NCBI RefSeq assembly: GCF_010389155.1
Contig: NC_057767.1
Span: 23,509,723-23,573,722 of the forward strand
DNA length: 64,000 nucleotides
Reading direction: 5' to 3'
From: Erigeron canadensis
Lineage: Eukaryota; Streptophyta; Magnoliopsida; Asterales; Asteraceae
Under the pieces are notes generated by a model. That model did not search any database. It worked only from the letters and a program-made list of their open reading frames with translations, and was not told the origin of the DNA. Positions 35,963-48,067 of this stretch are shown here, in pieces. The position numbers and the translations under genes are program-made. Numbering within the stretch: the stretch's first letter is position 1; the number at the start of each line of letters is the position of its first letter.

Positions 35963-36797
35963 GGGGCGGATGCAAGCATAAATGACCGGGGGTAATGCCC
36001 CCTATTTCTCTTGGCCCAACAACTAATATATATAGAGTTTTTATCCTATGCCACATTGAAATTGATAGTTTCTTCAGAATGCCCCCTGCATGAAACTTGG
36101 TATGCCCCCTGTCTTTAACTAATAGGCCAAAGGCGAAAGTAATTAAAATCTTGCTAGTATTTTCTCATGTGGGATCATATAATACTAAAAGTATATAATT
36201 TAGTTTACATATTTTGAAATTACATTTTGAATGAAAAAAAAGCACATGAATTACTTATAGGGGTGATAATTCTACATTGTTTTTTAGTCGTTTGTAACAA
36301 TTGTATATATTTTATAACACAATGTATAACTGTACAATGCATGTATTATTGTAAATGGCTAAAAGTAGGTGTGGATTTATCACTTGCTTTATTATATATT
36401 TATGTTTTTACGTCGTTGTTAATTTATATACTCGTCTTTTACGATACTTTTTGATTTCTTGGGGACTTTTAAATAATATTAAGTGATACGTCCAATAATT
36501 TAATAAAATATTACTTTTGTATATTATTTGACGTTGTTTAATACAAAAAAATTTAATTCTTTAAATTTTCTTTTAATACTTTTGCTAACTACTTGTTGAA
36601 ATAAAAAAATATAAAAAAAACTCCACTTATATATAATATAAGTGAATAGATATATTGTCATTAGTTAACTAAACCATCATTATAAATTTTGTATTCACAG
36701 ATCCTGTCTTTGTCGATTTTTTTTACTCGTAACCCGTCCCGTATTACAATCTTTGTTATCGTGCCCCTGTAAACAAAAATCTTAGATCCGCCATTGG
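35963..36797. mobile_element. TIR element remnant (about 830 bp)
   Basis: The left end 'ggcggatgcaagcataaatg' and the complement of the right end, 'ggcggatctaagatttttgt', share GGCGGATSYAAG, and both are followed by GGGG(C/G)-rich wording ('gggggtaatgcccc', 'caggggcacgataac'). Interior is AT-rich without transposase. Confidence 0.5.
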
Positions 36798-37575
36798 TCG
36801 CCATTACACTGCATCATGCGGTTACCGTTCTAGCACTAATATAAAGAAAACCTTTTCTTTAGTCATCTTTTGTCACCAATTTGGCATATCAACAAATAAT
36901 GGTTGCTAAGACCATACGGAATAAGGCGTTTGTTACCTGTGGCACACCCAAAAAGCGCGTGGAACACCTGGCACATCACTCTCGGGGGCGTTTCACCTCA
37001 AAAATTGTTCCTCTCGTTTCTTTTTGGACGCCATAAAGCTTTGACCAATACTCCCAACAACTTCTTTCCTGCATTCCTATTGGTCCTTGGTTTCCACTTT
37101 TGTCTTTTTGTTTTTTATATATATAAATCTATATAATTAGGGGTTATGGGAACCCCTCACTACAAGAGGAGTCCCCAATAAAAAAAGAACTCCACATGTT
37201 ATTTAGATAACAAAAAAGAGGGTTTCAAGAACCCCTCACTCCCTATAGCCTAATAATGCATAACATCTTAAACAAAATAAGGTTATATCGAATTTTTGCA
37301 TAGCATGTTAAATGTGATCAAACGAAAAATAGAGAAGGAAAATATTGTATTCAATCAAATATTTGAAGTTCTAAGAGAAATGCTAGCTAGTCCTTGATGT
37401 TTTTTTTTATCTTCTTTGTGTCTCCTGTAGGTAATTATTTATGTGCTTTAAGGTATTCATGTAAAGTATAATATTTGTTTATAAAAAATAATTTAAATTT
37501 ATTTATATAAATGAATAAAGATTAGTTAACGATATGAGCTTTTTACAAGAAATTTTACAAGGATCGTAGTACTTT
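36798..37575. other. Intergenic, downstream of gene E
   Basis: A 77-codon frame at 36903-37136 has no motif. 37140-37245 is a small palindromic piece ('gaacccctcacta', 'caagaacccctcactcc'). Nothing else supported. Confidence 0.4.
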
Positions 37576-40500
37576 TTAATCTTGTTTATCTTCTTCGTCA
37601 TTTTCTTCTTGCGTAGTAATTTCTTGGTCCTCTTTGTCTTCATCTACTTGATGAATCTCAACCCTCTTCGAATTTTCCTTCTCAATCAACGACTCTATCT
37701 TACCTTTAGCTTCTTCCACCTACTCCATTTTCATTATATATTAAACTAATGCAATATAGTAAATAAAAAATTTAACCCAAGGAAGACTATTAAATAGCTG
37801 ACCTACGTAATGTGATTATTACCATATAGCATGAAAATTACAATCTAAACTCAGCTCGCACATCAATCCACTTAGGGTTATTACAGTATATAATTAGTAT
37901 AAGGAATATACTCTCCCATTTCATTTTAAATTAACTTCTTAATGTGACGATTCAGAGTTTTTTTTTACTCTTTTAATTTTGACTATAAATATTTTTTTAT
38001 TTTAATATGATCAAAGTCTCCAACTCAAAATTTCTTCTCGCTTTTATCGAAGACTCGGCTTACTATCAAATCTCAAATGAATACCACCCTATATTGTTGT
38101 TAAGAAAAGATAAGTTAATTAAAGCCATATGATCTAAACACCAATTTCTTAACAAACTATATACACATTTTGGACTCATAGGAGGATTTAGGTAAAAAGA
38201 AGAGTTAATTACCTTAATGATGATATCATCCGCTACATGAGCACCTTTAGCAACCCCTTCAACTATTTCGTCGAGAGCTACCAAAGCTTTCTTGAGTTTG
38301 CTATCATTTGGAAGATCATCGGTAATGCTATCAAGCACTTTATCAACTCTTTCCGCAACACTTTCTATATCTTTTACTACATGCTCTGTTGTTTCTATGT
38401 TCTTATCGACTTTATCTGGATATAAGTTTATTCAAAGCTATATTAACTTCTATTGAAACTCAATCGACTTTATCGACTTTCTATATCTTTTAACCCTTTC
38501 TACAGTCTCAAAATAAAGCTATTCAACATGGGAGCTGAGTAGCTGACATTTGTTCCATTGTTTTATATAGGGATTATTACATATGAATGTAACTAACTAT
38601 GCTAAAATGTTTATGTTATGTCAAAATTTTGTAAAATGTCTATATAATGTAATGAATTTTTAAATTTTGGTTATTCGATTTACCCAGATATATGTGGCAA
38701 CCATATAAGCTATCACGTGTAAGTTTTTGATTGGTCAGGTACAACCAATAATCGGAATTTAAAAATTCATTACATGACATAAACATTTTACAAGATCTTT
38801 ACATAACATAGACATTTTACCATAGTTAATACATCTATAGGTAATAATCCCTTTTATATATATACAATTAACATATATACAAAGTAGTATTGTCATAGCA
38901 TACTGTACAACCATTCAATGCATAGTTGTTGTAGGAATTAACATCAATTCCCATTCAACATGTTTTTTAATGCGTTTGTAATATATTTTCGTAGGTTATC
39001 GTTAATGTGATCATTGTCATAACTTATAATTCTTGGCCGAAGGTTAATGAGCCGGAAATTGTTACCTTGTTAATGTTATCAGCTTAGCTGGTTGAGTCAT
39101 TTGGGTTTTACTGCCAGCCAAGGGAGAGCTCCGAATATTATGTGTAAATTCATACTCTAATCTAAAAAGGGAGCTACTTTAGAGTTTCTTATTAATTGTC
39201 ATGCTTTATCAATACAGAAAGGTAGCTGACTTGGATTAAAAAAACTGACTTCTCTAGCTTGTTGGGTTCTCACTTTTAGATGGTGTGAAGTAAGTAACTG
39301 CTCAGTGCCGCCTTCTGCGGGTTTTGAGCCACAATACCTTGACGGTGTATGGAGAAGGTTAAGATGTAGGCAGACCTTACCTCTACCTAAATAGAGAGGC
39401 TGCTTTCAATTTCTACCTAAATGGTAGAAAAGACCCTCCAACCTTTGCATGGGATGAGGATCGAACCCATAACCTTTGTCTCCAGAAGCAAGGATGTTTA
39501 CCACTGATCTAACCATGCTGCTTATTTTTAGATGGTGGACACTATTCAAAAGTTGTGATTAAAAAAAAAAAAGCTTGTTGATTATTTTTAATTATAAATT
39601 TTATTTTCAAAAATTAGCTAAAATATTGACTAATAATCATTAAACATCACCAACAATATGCATCTAAAACCGCTATACGTATGAGTAAGATCTGCTAGCT
39701 AGTTACGCTCCATTTTTTTACTAGTCGAATGTATGTTGTACGTTAATTCCATGGGTCAAAATAAGTTAGCTACCTAATTTTGTCCATCAACTAACAATAT
39801 TTCAAAGGATTTTTCCTCGTCATATACGTAAGCCGGTTTAAAGCAGCCAATTAATATTGTAATTAGACTTATATTGCAAGTTTAATAGTATAAGATAAGA
39901 TCACAAGACTATATATACATAACAAACCAAGTAAAATGGTAAAATATATTAAAGACCGTTTTGACGTGAAGTTTTACCGTTGGCTAAATTTTCTTACTTT
40001 TGAGTAGAAGCAATGAGCCCCATTTATGGGTGAAAAAGGGTAAAATGAATGTCAATACCATTCCCACAATCCAATTTCTTCTGCAAAAAATAATAAATTT
40101 TAAAACAAATAAGGAGATAATTCAATATACATTATTGGTATGTATTTTCATTATTAGATACACTTAATTTCTTTCTCCCTTTAGGAATATGCAAATTTGG
40201 GACCCACAAGTAGTTTTTCTTTTTATAATTCTTTTACCCTATTGGTTGAATAAATAGGTACCGTAAAATTGAAAAGCAATTGAACAAATGAAAATATTCT
40301 TTAACAAATTTGGACTTTTGGTAATTAAATATATAGGATTAATCAAAAGTTACAACTTACAAAGAACCAGAAGGAGAGCCAGAAGGAAGAGGAGCTTCAG
40401 GTGGAGGACTAATGTTGTTGCTTTGTCTCACAAAATTAGATGTATGCATATTCATCGACGACATGCTCAAGTAATGCAAGCTCCTCAAACTATTACCATG

Positions 40501-40635
40501 CAAATTCCGTGCAACTTCCTTGTTCTTCAAGAAAGGTTTTCGCAACATCGGTTTTAACAAAAGAGATTTGTCGGTCGTTTTATTTGGAGATAACATAGCA
40601 TCAACCCAAATGAATCTCGAGATAGTTGAAGACAT
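37576..40635 (-). CDS. Gene E: most diverged member of the five-gene family (234 aa)
   Basis: Exons 40635-40361, 40080-39998, 38415-38213 and 37719-37576, phases 2, 1, 0. The N-terminal 70 residues are basic and Ser-rich (KTTDKSLLLKPMLRKPF), then PPPEAPLPSGSPSGS. The Trp codon that spans the first exon junction in the other four genes is Leu here, yet the next Trp is kept (RNWIVGMVLTFILPFF, then KWGSLLLL). The helical exon has VDKNIETTEHVVKDIESVAE and DLPNDSKLKK. Exon 4 is the longest (48 codons) and very acidic at the end (TTQEENDEEDKQD). Intron 2 (about 1.6 kb) carries a MITE and a SINE. A (T)24-type run lies just upstream of the start. Function unknown. Confidence 0.84.
38570..38851. mobile_element. 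Palindromic MITE in gene E intron 2
   Basis: Ends GGGATTATTACATA.. and ..TAGGTAATAATCCC are inverted. Arms share 'aacattttac' / 'gtaaaatgt' and 'ttacatgacataaac' / 'gtttatgttatgtcaa'. 282 bp, non-coding. Confidence 0.7.
39270..39525 (-). mobile_element. tRNA-derived SINE in gene E intron 2
   Basis: On the minus strand a tRNA-like head: GCAGCATGGTTAGATCAGTG (A box) followed by GGGTTCGATCCTC (B box, 39468-39456), then a body with 'gtaggtagaggtaagg'-like wording ('taggtagaggtaaggtctgc') typical of plant SINEs. Same strand as the host gene. Confidence 0.65.
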
Positions 40636-40649
40636 TTCTTGGTGGTGTT

Positions 40650-40676
40650 CTTTTTTTTTTTTTTTTTTTTTTTTTG
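40650..40676 (+). repeat. Poly(T) tract upstream of gene E
   Basis: An uninterrupted run of more than 20 T, 15 bp before the start codon on the coding-strand side (poly(A) in the transcript sense), probably in the 5' leader. Length is likely polymorphic. Confidence 0.85.
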
Positions 40677-41196
40677 TGTTTCTTGAAGTTTAAGTGCTTT
40701 CGATCAATGTTTGAGAGTAAATAAGTATTTGTATCTTGTCTGGATATATGTTTGTGTGTTTTAAGGAAGAAGAATGTAAGTTTGTTAATGGAGTTGTTGA
40801 AGTTTATGGTTACGTATGTTTGTTTTATTACGTATCTATGTGTGTTTTATTATGTAGATAAGCATATTAAGAGTTTGATTTTGATGGAGAATAAGACTTT
40901 TATAATTAAGTTGAATGTCAAAGTCAAAGCTTCGAAAGTTCCATCTTTTAAGTTGATAATTGGCATCAATGGCCACGTTAATTCAAGAATTATTGTTTAT
41001 TAGTAATAATAGTAATTATATAATCTATCTCTAATGAAGTTATAGAGGATATATAAATTAATTTATTTTCTCTACAAAGTCAAAATGAGCCATGTTCGAA
41101 AGTTTGAAGAAATTTCCAAATTGATGTTCTTTCTAACTACAACATTAAGACACCAATTTAAACTATAACCATGACCGGATGATGCGGCAACGATGG
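40677..41196. other. Upstream of gene E, nothing else supported
   Basis: AT-rich flank up to the LTR element border. An 83-codon frame at 40752-41003 has no motif. Confidence 0.4.
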
Positions 41197-41652
41197 TGTA
41201 ACACCCCAACAAGCTAGAATCACGAGGGTTACATACTAAGTACATCACGACATTGAAATTAAGTAGAGACAATTCTAAATGCATTAAAAGGATTGGAAAT
41301 CCATACAATTCAATTAATTACAGATATCGGAATCATACAAAAATGCATAAGGAGCACGACCATCAAACGTTTACAAAAGAAAGTATAAAAGATGGCATAT
41401 AATCCTAAGCATAACCCGTAAGCGGGAACTATGAATTACGGATCCAAGAATAGTCAAAGTCCAATCCTTGTATGCATCAAACCAATCAAATCATCCTAAC
41501 ATGTCTCTGATTAACCCGTTCACCTAAAAAGTGTACTAAAACGTGTCAACATAAAGTTGGTAAGTACGTAGGTTTAAGTAATGAAAATCAAGTGTCGAGA
41601 TATCTACCATTATCGATAAGTGAGGATTAGAATACCTAATCACGTCAAAGTC

Positions 41653-41751
41653 AATACAATATACGTCACGTCACAATAATCGTCAATATTAAATATATAT
41701 ATATATATTTAATATTGACGATTATTGTGACGTGACGTTTATTGTATTATA

Positions 41752-41752
<1 letters not shown>
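41653..41752. repeat. Near-perfect 50-bp-arm hairpin
   Basis: 'acgtcacgtcacaataatcg' at 41664 is mirrored by 'cgattattgtgacgtgacgt' at 41719-41738, with 'tcaatattaaatatata' on both sides of the centre near 41702. Arms are almost perfectly complementary, followed by a long (AT)n run. Confidence 0.9.
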
Positions 41753-41791
<39 letters not shown>

Positions 41792-42138
41792 GTCATATTA
41801 TGGCTCAAAAACCCTTATCCCGAGTATGATCATGTCGGGTGTAGATTCTTCAATCCACCGTCACATCAATACATAATAATATATAATATACGTCATGCGC
41901 CACAAGTATAACATCATAATAAAGTGGTCATGATCATATCGGGTGTGGATTCGTTAATCCACCGTCACGTCAATACATAATAAAATATCATACGTCATAC
42001 GTCACAACTATAAACGTCACATATAAGCGTTACATAACATGTATCACAATCAATCAACTAGATATCTAACGTCTCAATTCATATCACAACAAATTGTATC
42101 AACCGACAACCGTTTAACATCGAGTACACTTTCCACCC

Positions 42139-43634
42139 TGATATGTCCATTTATATATACATTCCCATATCGTTTCTAAGTCGTTTTAAGCTTAATTATG
42201 TGCAAATTACATGTATATTCGATGCTTTGATAGTATTGTTAGTGGTTGCAGGCTTAGAACAGGTGAAATGGTTAGAAACAGCTTTCGGATGACTAGAAGA
42301 TGCGTTAGGATGGTTCATGGACGCGTACAAGTGAAGACAGAATGAAAACTACAAGTTTTGGCTGAAAACAGAGCAGGTGTGTCGCACCTGGAAGATTGGT
42401 GCGGAGCATTTTCTTCTCAAAAAGTTGGAAGATGTGAGAAAGCAGGGAGGTGCGGCGCACCAACCCTGTGGTGCGTCGCATATCGGGCAGAAGAATTTTT
42501 GGAAACAAGGCCAGGTGCGTCGCACCTGATCCTTGGTGCGTCGCACTTGTAGGTCGGTTTGTGAATACTTTTTGTAAACTCTATAAATACAAGACCAAAA
42601 CCCTCCCATTCGATATACATTCACTTCCAGTCGATTTTAGGGTTTCTTGAGGTACTTTTTAGCAGCTTTTACGTTCTCCAAGTTCTAGGGGTTGCTCAAG
42701 GGATTCAAGACATTCAAACATCGATTTTCTTAGCTTTTCATTCTCTTTCGCACTTTGGTACAAGATGTTTACTCTTTCTTTTGCTATTTGTGATTTATTT
42801 ATGATTATGTCTAGCTAAATAACTTCATCATCCACTGAGATGAAATGACACATTGAATAATGGTTGCATAATCTTTGAATTCAAGTTGATTTGATTTAAT
42901 GTTGTGTCGTAATCTTAGCTTATTAATTCTTTGTTATTTAACTCTTAATTGCGGATAGTTTTTGCATGATCTTAGTGGTAACTAGGCTGTGTAAAAGTTA
43001 TTTTGATTGATTGGTTAGAAGAAATTGTTTCTATGACGGGTACGGTAGAAAGTAATTAATAGTTAATAGAGTTAACGAGTTAATGGTTGGGTACAATCAA
43101 TAGACACAATTGTTATCTAAATAACCAAAACAATTAGTTGACTAGGAAAGTTATGAAAGGCATCTCGGAGTACCGGTCTTAGTAATTAAACTAGTTAATT
43201 TAGGGAATTGAATAAAGTAATGAACTTGACGGGTACGGGGTGAGTCTTTGTTTAGTTCTCGGTTATTAATCAACATATTCAAATTGGTTCTTCATTTAAG
43301 TGCAACCTAAATAATGTGTGTCATGGAGTTGAAGTGGATGATCTTTTAATTCTATTTGATATACGACAATTCTCTTTTCGATAAATTCTTTGGAATTTCT
43401 AACTCTTCCAATAAACTAACGTTTTAATATAAAAACCAAGATGACGTGGTGTCTTTAAAAAACCAAACTCTTTTTAACTACTTAAAACTCGCTAGCTCTT
43501 TGTAGTCTTCGTGGAACGAACCTTTACTTGCTTTAATCTATATTACATACGAACGGGTCCACTGCCCGATTGTGTGTGGTATTCAATTCGGAGTATTTTT
43601 AAAGAATTTAATTTAACTAGATTTTCACACATCA
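42139..43634 (+). mobile_element. Solo LTR (1496 bp) with 5-bp target duplication
   Basis: Begins TGATATGTCC and ends CACACATCA, with caccc immediately on both sides (42134-42138, 43635-43639). It contains three or four repeats of the 'gtgcgtcgcacctg' / 'ggtgcggcgcacc' type at 42375-42550. It has inserted into the 41197-45486 element. The several overlapping frames at 42305-42650 are composition artefacts. Confidence 0.82.
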
Positions 43635-45486
43635 CACCCCAAATAAAGTAAATGTAGGGGATACGAAACTCACATGTGCCGATTAGAAGCAAGTTAAGAT
43701 TAAGTTATAAGTATTCACGAGCTAAGAATATATGGGAATCTTCAATGTTCACGACCTATCAATATGTTTATATATATATATATATATATCATTATTTGTA
43801 TTAATATGCAAGTATTTATATACTTATATTAATGCAAATCACCATTTGTATAATGTATGTATATAAATTTGTATATATAAATATGTAAGTAATTTAAATT
43901 ATATATATGTTGATATGTAAGTAATTTAAATTGCATATATATACTTCTGTTTGAGTACTTGACTTTGGATGGCTCAAAACAACTCGAATTGGACATGAAA
44001 AATACTAAGGAACGACCTAAATCAGAAAGCCTAAACCCATGCTAGAGAGATCGGCCCCACAGCTAGGAGTTTAAATAAAAGAGGAGGGAGAGACCGTAAT
44101 GTATGGTGATACCACCGTAATATTACGGTGGTTAAAATCATGGTGGCGTAACAAACGGTAACATTCAGCGTACAGGACGGTGGGCAATTTTCTGGATGGC
44201 GTAAGAGGCGGTGATGACCACCGTAGCTTACGATGGTCAGGAAACAACACTTTTGGCGTCTGGCTTGCAATTAAGTGGCGTAAACAGAAAGGTTGGGCCG
44301 TAAACTCAGAACAGACACAAGGGAGCCACCATAGGCTACGCTATATGAGCCGTATCCTACGCCAAAAAGGCTGGACCCCGCGTAACTAACGCCCACAGAG
44401 GCGTAAGGGACGGTGGTGCAAGAAGCAAAGGAAACCTGGCAAAAGAAGATGAGCACTCTGGGCAAGATGGGTTTGACCAGAAAGTCAACCTTGTCTTTTA
44501 GGTTTTAAAACCCTAATTGGTGCCATGAAATCGATTTGGTTGGTCCAAAAACTCAATGGCTCTTTTGCTAAACGTAATTAGACTTAATTAGACCTAACCC
44601 ATTTTATAATTTTACTCCATAACATAAATTTTATATAAAAAAAATTTCGTTTTGACATCTTTTTTGATACACATGAACCCTAATTTTTTATTCAAGTGGC
44701 TTTAGCCCAAAATTTGGCCATGAATTACCAGGGTGAGACCAAAAACAAGTTCCAAATGTAACCCACACTAAAATTCGATCCTTAACCTAATTAAATCCGA
44801 AAGTTTGGTTTCTGACCCATTTAATCCATAATAACCCTAATTTTTGAATAAAACGGTTTTGACTTGCATTTTGACTCAAGATTACTTGCATATGACTTGA
44901 AACATAATTATAAATATACAATGATGCTTTTGAGCTATTTAAGGAGATTTCTTGGACTTTGAACTTCCAATTTTTGAGATGATGATTACTTGATGATGAT
45001 AATGATCAATTTAATGTGATTCTAACATAAAACACAATTAATGATCCAAGAATTTTAGAGAGAGTGAAAAAGTTATATGGGTTGGTCTTGCATTTAAGTG
45101 TGTGAGAGAGAGATATAGATGGAATTGAATGAATGGATGAGGGTGGAGGGCTTGGATTGGGTGGTTTGGGATAGGGTTGGGTCAACGGTGGTGGTTCATG
45201 AGTCATGGGTCGACCTATGAATCACCCGGTTACATTTCTAGTTAAATTAAACGTCACGTCATATCACATAACCTAATAACCCGATCACATAACCCGACTA
45301 TCGTATAATAATTCACAAATTCGTCACTAAAGCATTAAATGATTCAACTAACTATTATTAAGTAGTCATCTAGTTCATTCAAGTCAACAGGTCAATTTAG
45401 ATAAAATTTCACTAAATTGCGAAATCAAATTACATTTAATCACGTTTAGTCACGTTAGATACAAGTCATAAATCATGAATGTTACA

Positions 45487-47230
45487 GACGGTGATAACCG
45501 CGACGGTTTAGTGGTGCCGCGATAGGTGGTGGTGGCGACGATGGCGGCGGCAGTGGGTGGTGGTGATGGCGGTGTCGCGACGATGAGGAGTGGTGGTAAT
45601 AATGTGATTATTAATGTAGAAGTAATTGATATAAAAAAGTTAGTGTATTTATTTTAAGAGTTTAAAAAATTCATGTTATAAATTATTTTAATAAATATTT
45701 TGCAGAGATATTAAATGTAGATTATAAATGAAATGAATGAAGCCGAGAAATAAAATAGTTGCTTCGCAACCTATAGTTTATGGGCCCTTGCGTCCAATAA
45801 TACAAGAAATATTTTTAGCACACCGTCATTGGGTCATTTAGTCATTTAAAAGAGGGAGAAAATAAAAATGAGAAGGTATCACTGTAGAGGATATACTTTT
45901 TATTACATGTTTTATGCGGAAAATGAGAATTTAATCATCATTTAGAGTTGATGAAAGTGGAATGTTTCACACTTTTACTTTATAAAAAGCAATAGGAGTT
46001 CATTGTGAATTTGGTCCATTAAGCCCAAAACTTAAAAATGGGCCGTCTGTACCATACATCTGTTTCGATACAAGTTGTACCTTATGTTTCTTAAGGTTAA
46101 TGAGCGGAGTTCTTACCAATAAATCTTCAGTTATTTTATACAAAATTGGTATAGGCACGACCGCACGATCAATGAGAAATTGTCATGTAATCTTCTCAAA
46201 CCATACCAAATCAAAAGAAGTGGGGTGAATTTTGGGTAAATTTTAGTACCAAAATGAAAGTGGAACATTTCCTTAACACTTGTACAATACAACGCAAAGA
46301 AGCAAAGGTGTAGTGATACCAATTCTCTCTACGAGAATTAACACACAGATTTGGGATTTTATATGCCGATACTGATAAATGCCGTAACAAAAAAACTTGA
46401 TGCCAAAATTCTGGTCGTCTGTACGGTAACTTTAGTACTTTACCATTAGGATACCCTTACACTTGTGCCTTCATTGATATAAAAGTTGAGATTTGACCAT
46501 ATAAGCTCTTTTGGTTTATATAATAACACTACTAGTAGTTACTAGTTAGTCATCGCCAGTCTTGGTTAGTATTACATCAGTTTAATCTTTTATTCATTTA
46601 TACACCATTTGGATTTTAATGGCAAATTAAGTATCCATTTAGCATACATAACACCTTCAATCCGCCAAAAATGATTTATAGTGAAACTTTTACTTTTATT
46701 TCATATGTATACATCATTTTTAAATAAATAAAATATATGCTCCATTATTTTTATTTCATTGTACGTAGTTAAAAGACTATGTTATCCCTACACCAACAAT
46801 TTCAAAGACGTTAGTTTAGCAAATGAGACCTTGACAAAATAAGATTTTTGTGTCTTACCAACATATGAAAACGATTTATTAATCTCAAAAGATGCCAAAA
46901 GTGTAACAACTTATTTATGAAATGGATAAATTCGTTACAAATAGTCCTTTTATAAATTGTACATAGGCTATTTATGAAATGGATAAATTCGTTACAATCA
47001 TTTATAAATTCGTTACAAATAGATTTTACTCATACGCATATGGTTTCCTAATTAAGTCTTATCATGCATATTGCATACAGTTTATACGCAATAGAGCCTT
47101 AATGAAGTGATAATAACATACTACCTACAATAACACAAACTAACCTTTATGATTAACCCTTCTCACCAATTCTTTTCATTTTTTTATCCTTCCCCAACCC
47201 CCTCTTTTCACCAACCATCTCTCAATTGCA
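45487..47230. other. Intergenic upstream of the first RING gene
   Basis: 45490-45600 is a GGN-rich island ('ggtggtggcgacgatggcgg'). Beyond it there is AT-rich DNA, with a short direct repeat at about 46915-47010 ('tatgaaatggataaattcgttacaa' wording twice). No gene. Confidence 0.45.
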
Positions 47231-48067
47231 ATGAACAACCGAAAACTTCTCCAAGAACTAAATTCCAACAACCAAAACTCAACATGTTATGATTGTGGTC
47301 CAACATGTCCATACAAATGTAGCTACCCTGAATACTACTGGCCGCCACAACCGCCGCCATTACCACCACAAACCACCCATATATCACCTTATGTTATCAT
47401 CATTGTAGCCTTGCTTGGAAGTGCTTTTCTTTTTATAAGCTACTACCTTATTATGGTAAGATGTTGTACACGTTTTCGACGATCCACACAATTCTCAAGT
47501 GAATTAGAAGAGTTTTCGGATCAAGATCACACGGGTGAAGTTGATAATCCTATTTGGTACATCACTACCATTGGGCTTCAACCTTCGGTGATTAACACAA
47601 TTAGCGTGATCAAGTTTAAAAAAGACGATAGTTTGATAGATGGAACGGATTGTTCAGTTTGTTTAAGTGAGTTTCAAGATGATGACATGTTGAGATTGTT
47701 GCCAAAATGTAACCATGCATTTCATATACCGTGTATTGATACGTGGTTAAGATCACATACAAACTGCCCTCTTTGTCGTGCTGGTGTGTTGTCTAATAGT
47801 TTGAGTGCGGTTTTGAGTCCTGATGATAGGAGTTTTTCTCGAAGGACTGGATCAAATCGACTTACTACTTACCAAATCGAGAATGATAGTGATTTGGATA
47901 GGAATCATGTGCAAGAATCTAGTGAAGTTTTTGAAGATATAGATGATTCAAAGAGTGAATATGAGTCGGTAACGGCGGGAGGAAGATCATTTTCCATGGA
48001 TTATTCAACAGCAGTTGATGCTGAGATTGTTGTTGGGGAAGTTGAAGGTGGTTCAACAATTGATTGA
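47231..48067 (+). CDS. ATL-type RING-H2 E3 ubiquitin ligase (278 aa)
   Basis: A single-exon membrane RING protein expected to pass ubiquitin from an E2 to bound substrates. Residues 20-30 are Cys-rich ([12 protein letters not shown]) and 35-48 are Pro-rich. One transmembrane helix spans about 53-76. [11 protein letters not shown] segment (115-124) stands where ATL proteins have the GLD motif. The RING-H2 ligands are C141, C144, C160, H162, H165, C168, C179 and C182, with W172 and P180 as in active E3s. The long hydrophilic tail lacks a recognised domain. It most resembles the ATL51/52/54 subgroup (family knowledge, not searched). The start fits a good upstream context (caattgcaATGAAC), and the frame is intact. 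Confidence 0.93.
   Translation: MNNRKLLQELNSNNQNSTCYDCGPTCPYKCSYPEYYWPPQPPPLPPQTTHISPYVIIIVALLGSAFLFISYYLIMVRCCTRFRRSTQFSSELEEFSDQDHTGEVDNPIWYITTIGLQPSVINTISVIKFKKDDSLIDGTDCSVCLSEFQDDDMLRLLPKCNHAFHIPCIDTWLRSHTNCPLCRAGVLSNSLSAVLSPDDRSFSRRTGSNRLTTYQIENDSDLDRNHVQESSEVFEDIDDSKSEYESVTAGGRSFSMDYSTAVDAEIVVGEVEGGSTID

Larger units (their letters stand above)
41197..45486 (+). mobile_element. LTR-type element, TG..CA ends, with nested insertion
   Basis: Begins TGTAACACCCCAAC and ends GAATGTTACA. Flanks are gatgg and gacgg (four of five match). There is no gag-pol. Without the nested solo LTR it is about 2.8 kb, in the range of very long plant LTRs. It holds a duplicated block of about 115 bp (41820-42010, 'gggtgt(a/g)gattc.t.aatc' then 'caccgtcac') and, at 44080-44420, repeated 'ggcgta' / 'acggtggt' wording. 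Confidence 0.55.

Noticed and set aside
39456..39518. tRNA gene on the minus strand
   Set aside because: Has A and B boxes but lacks a foldable acceptor stem and continues into a SINE body.
42305..42650. Five overlapping Cys-rich frames on both strands
   Set aside because: Produced by the palindromic 'gtgcgtcgcacc' repeats in a solo LTR; overlapping frames on both strands argue against coding.
44031..44465. Cluster of frames with Gly/Tyr/Val repeats
   Set aside because: Arises from 'ggcgta/acggtggt' repeats of the outer LTR element; no domain.
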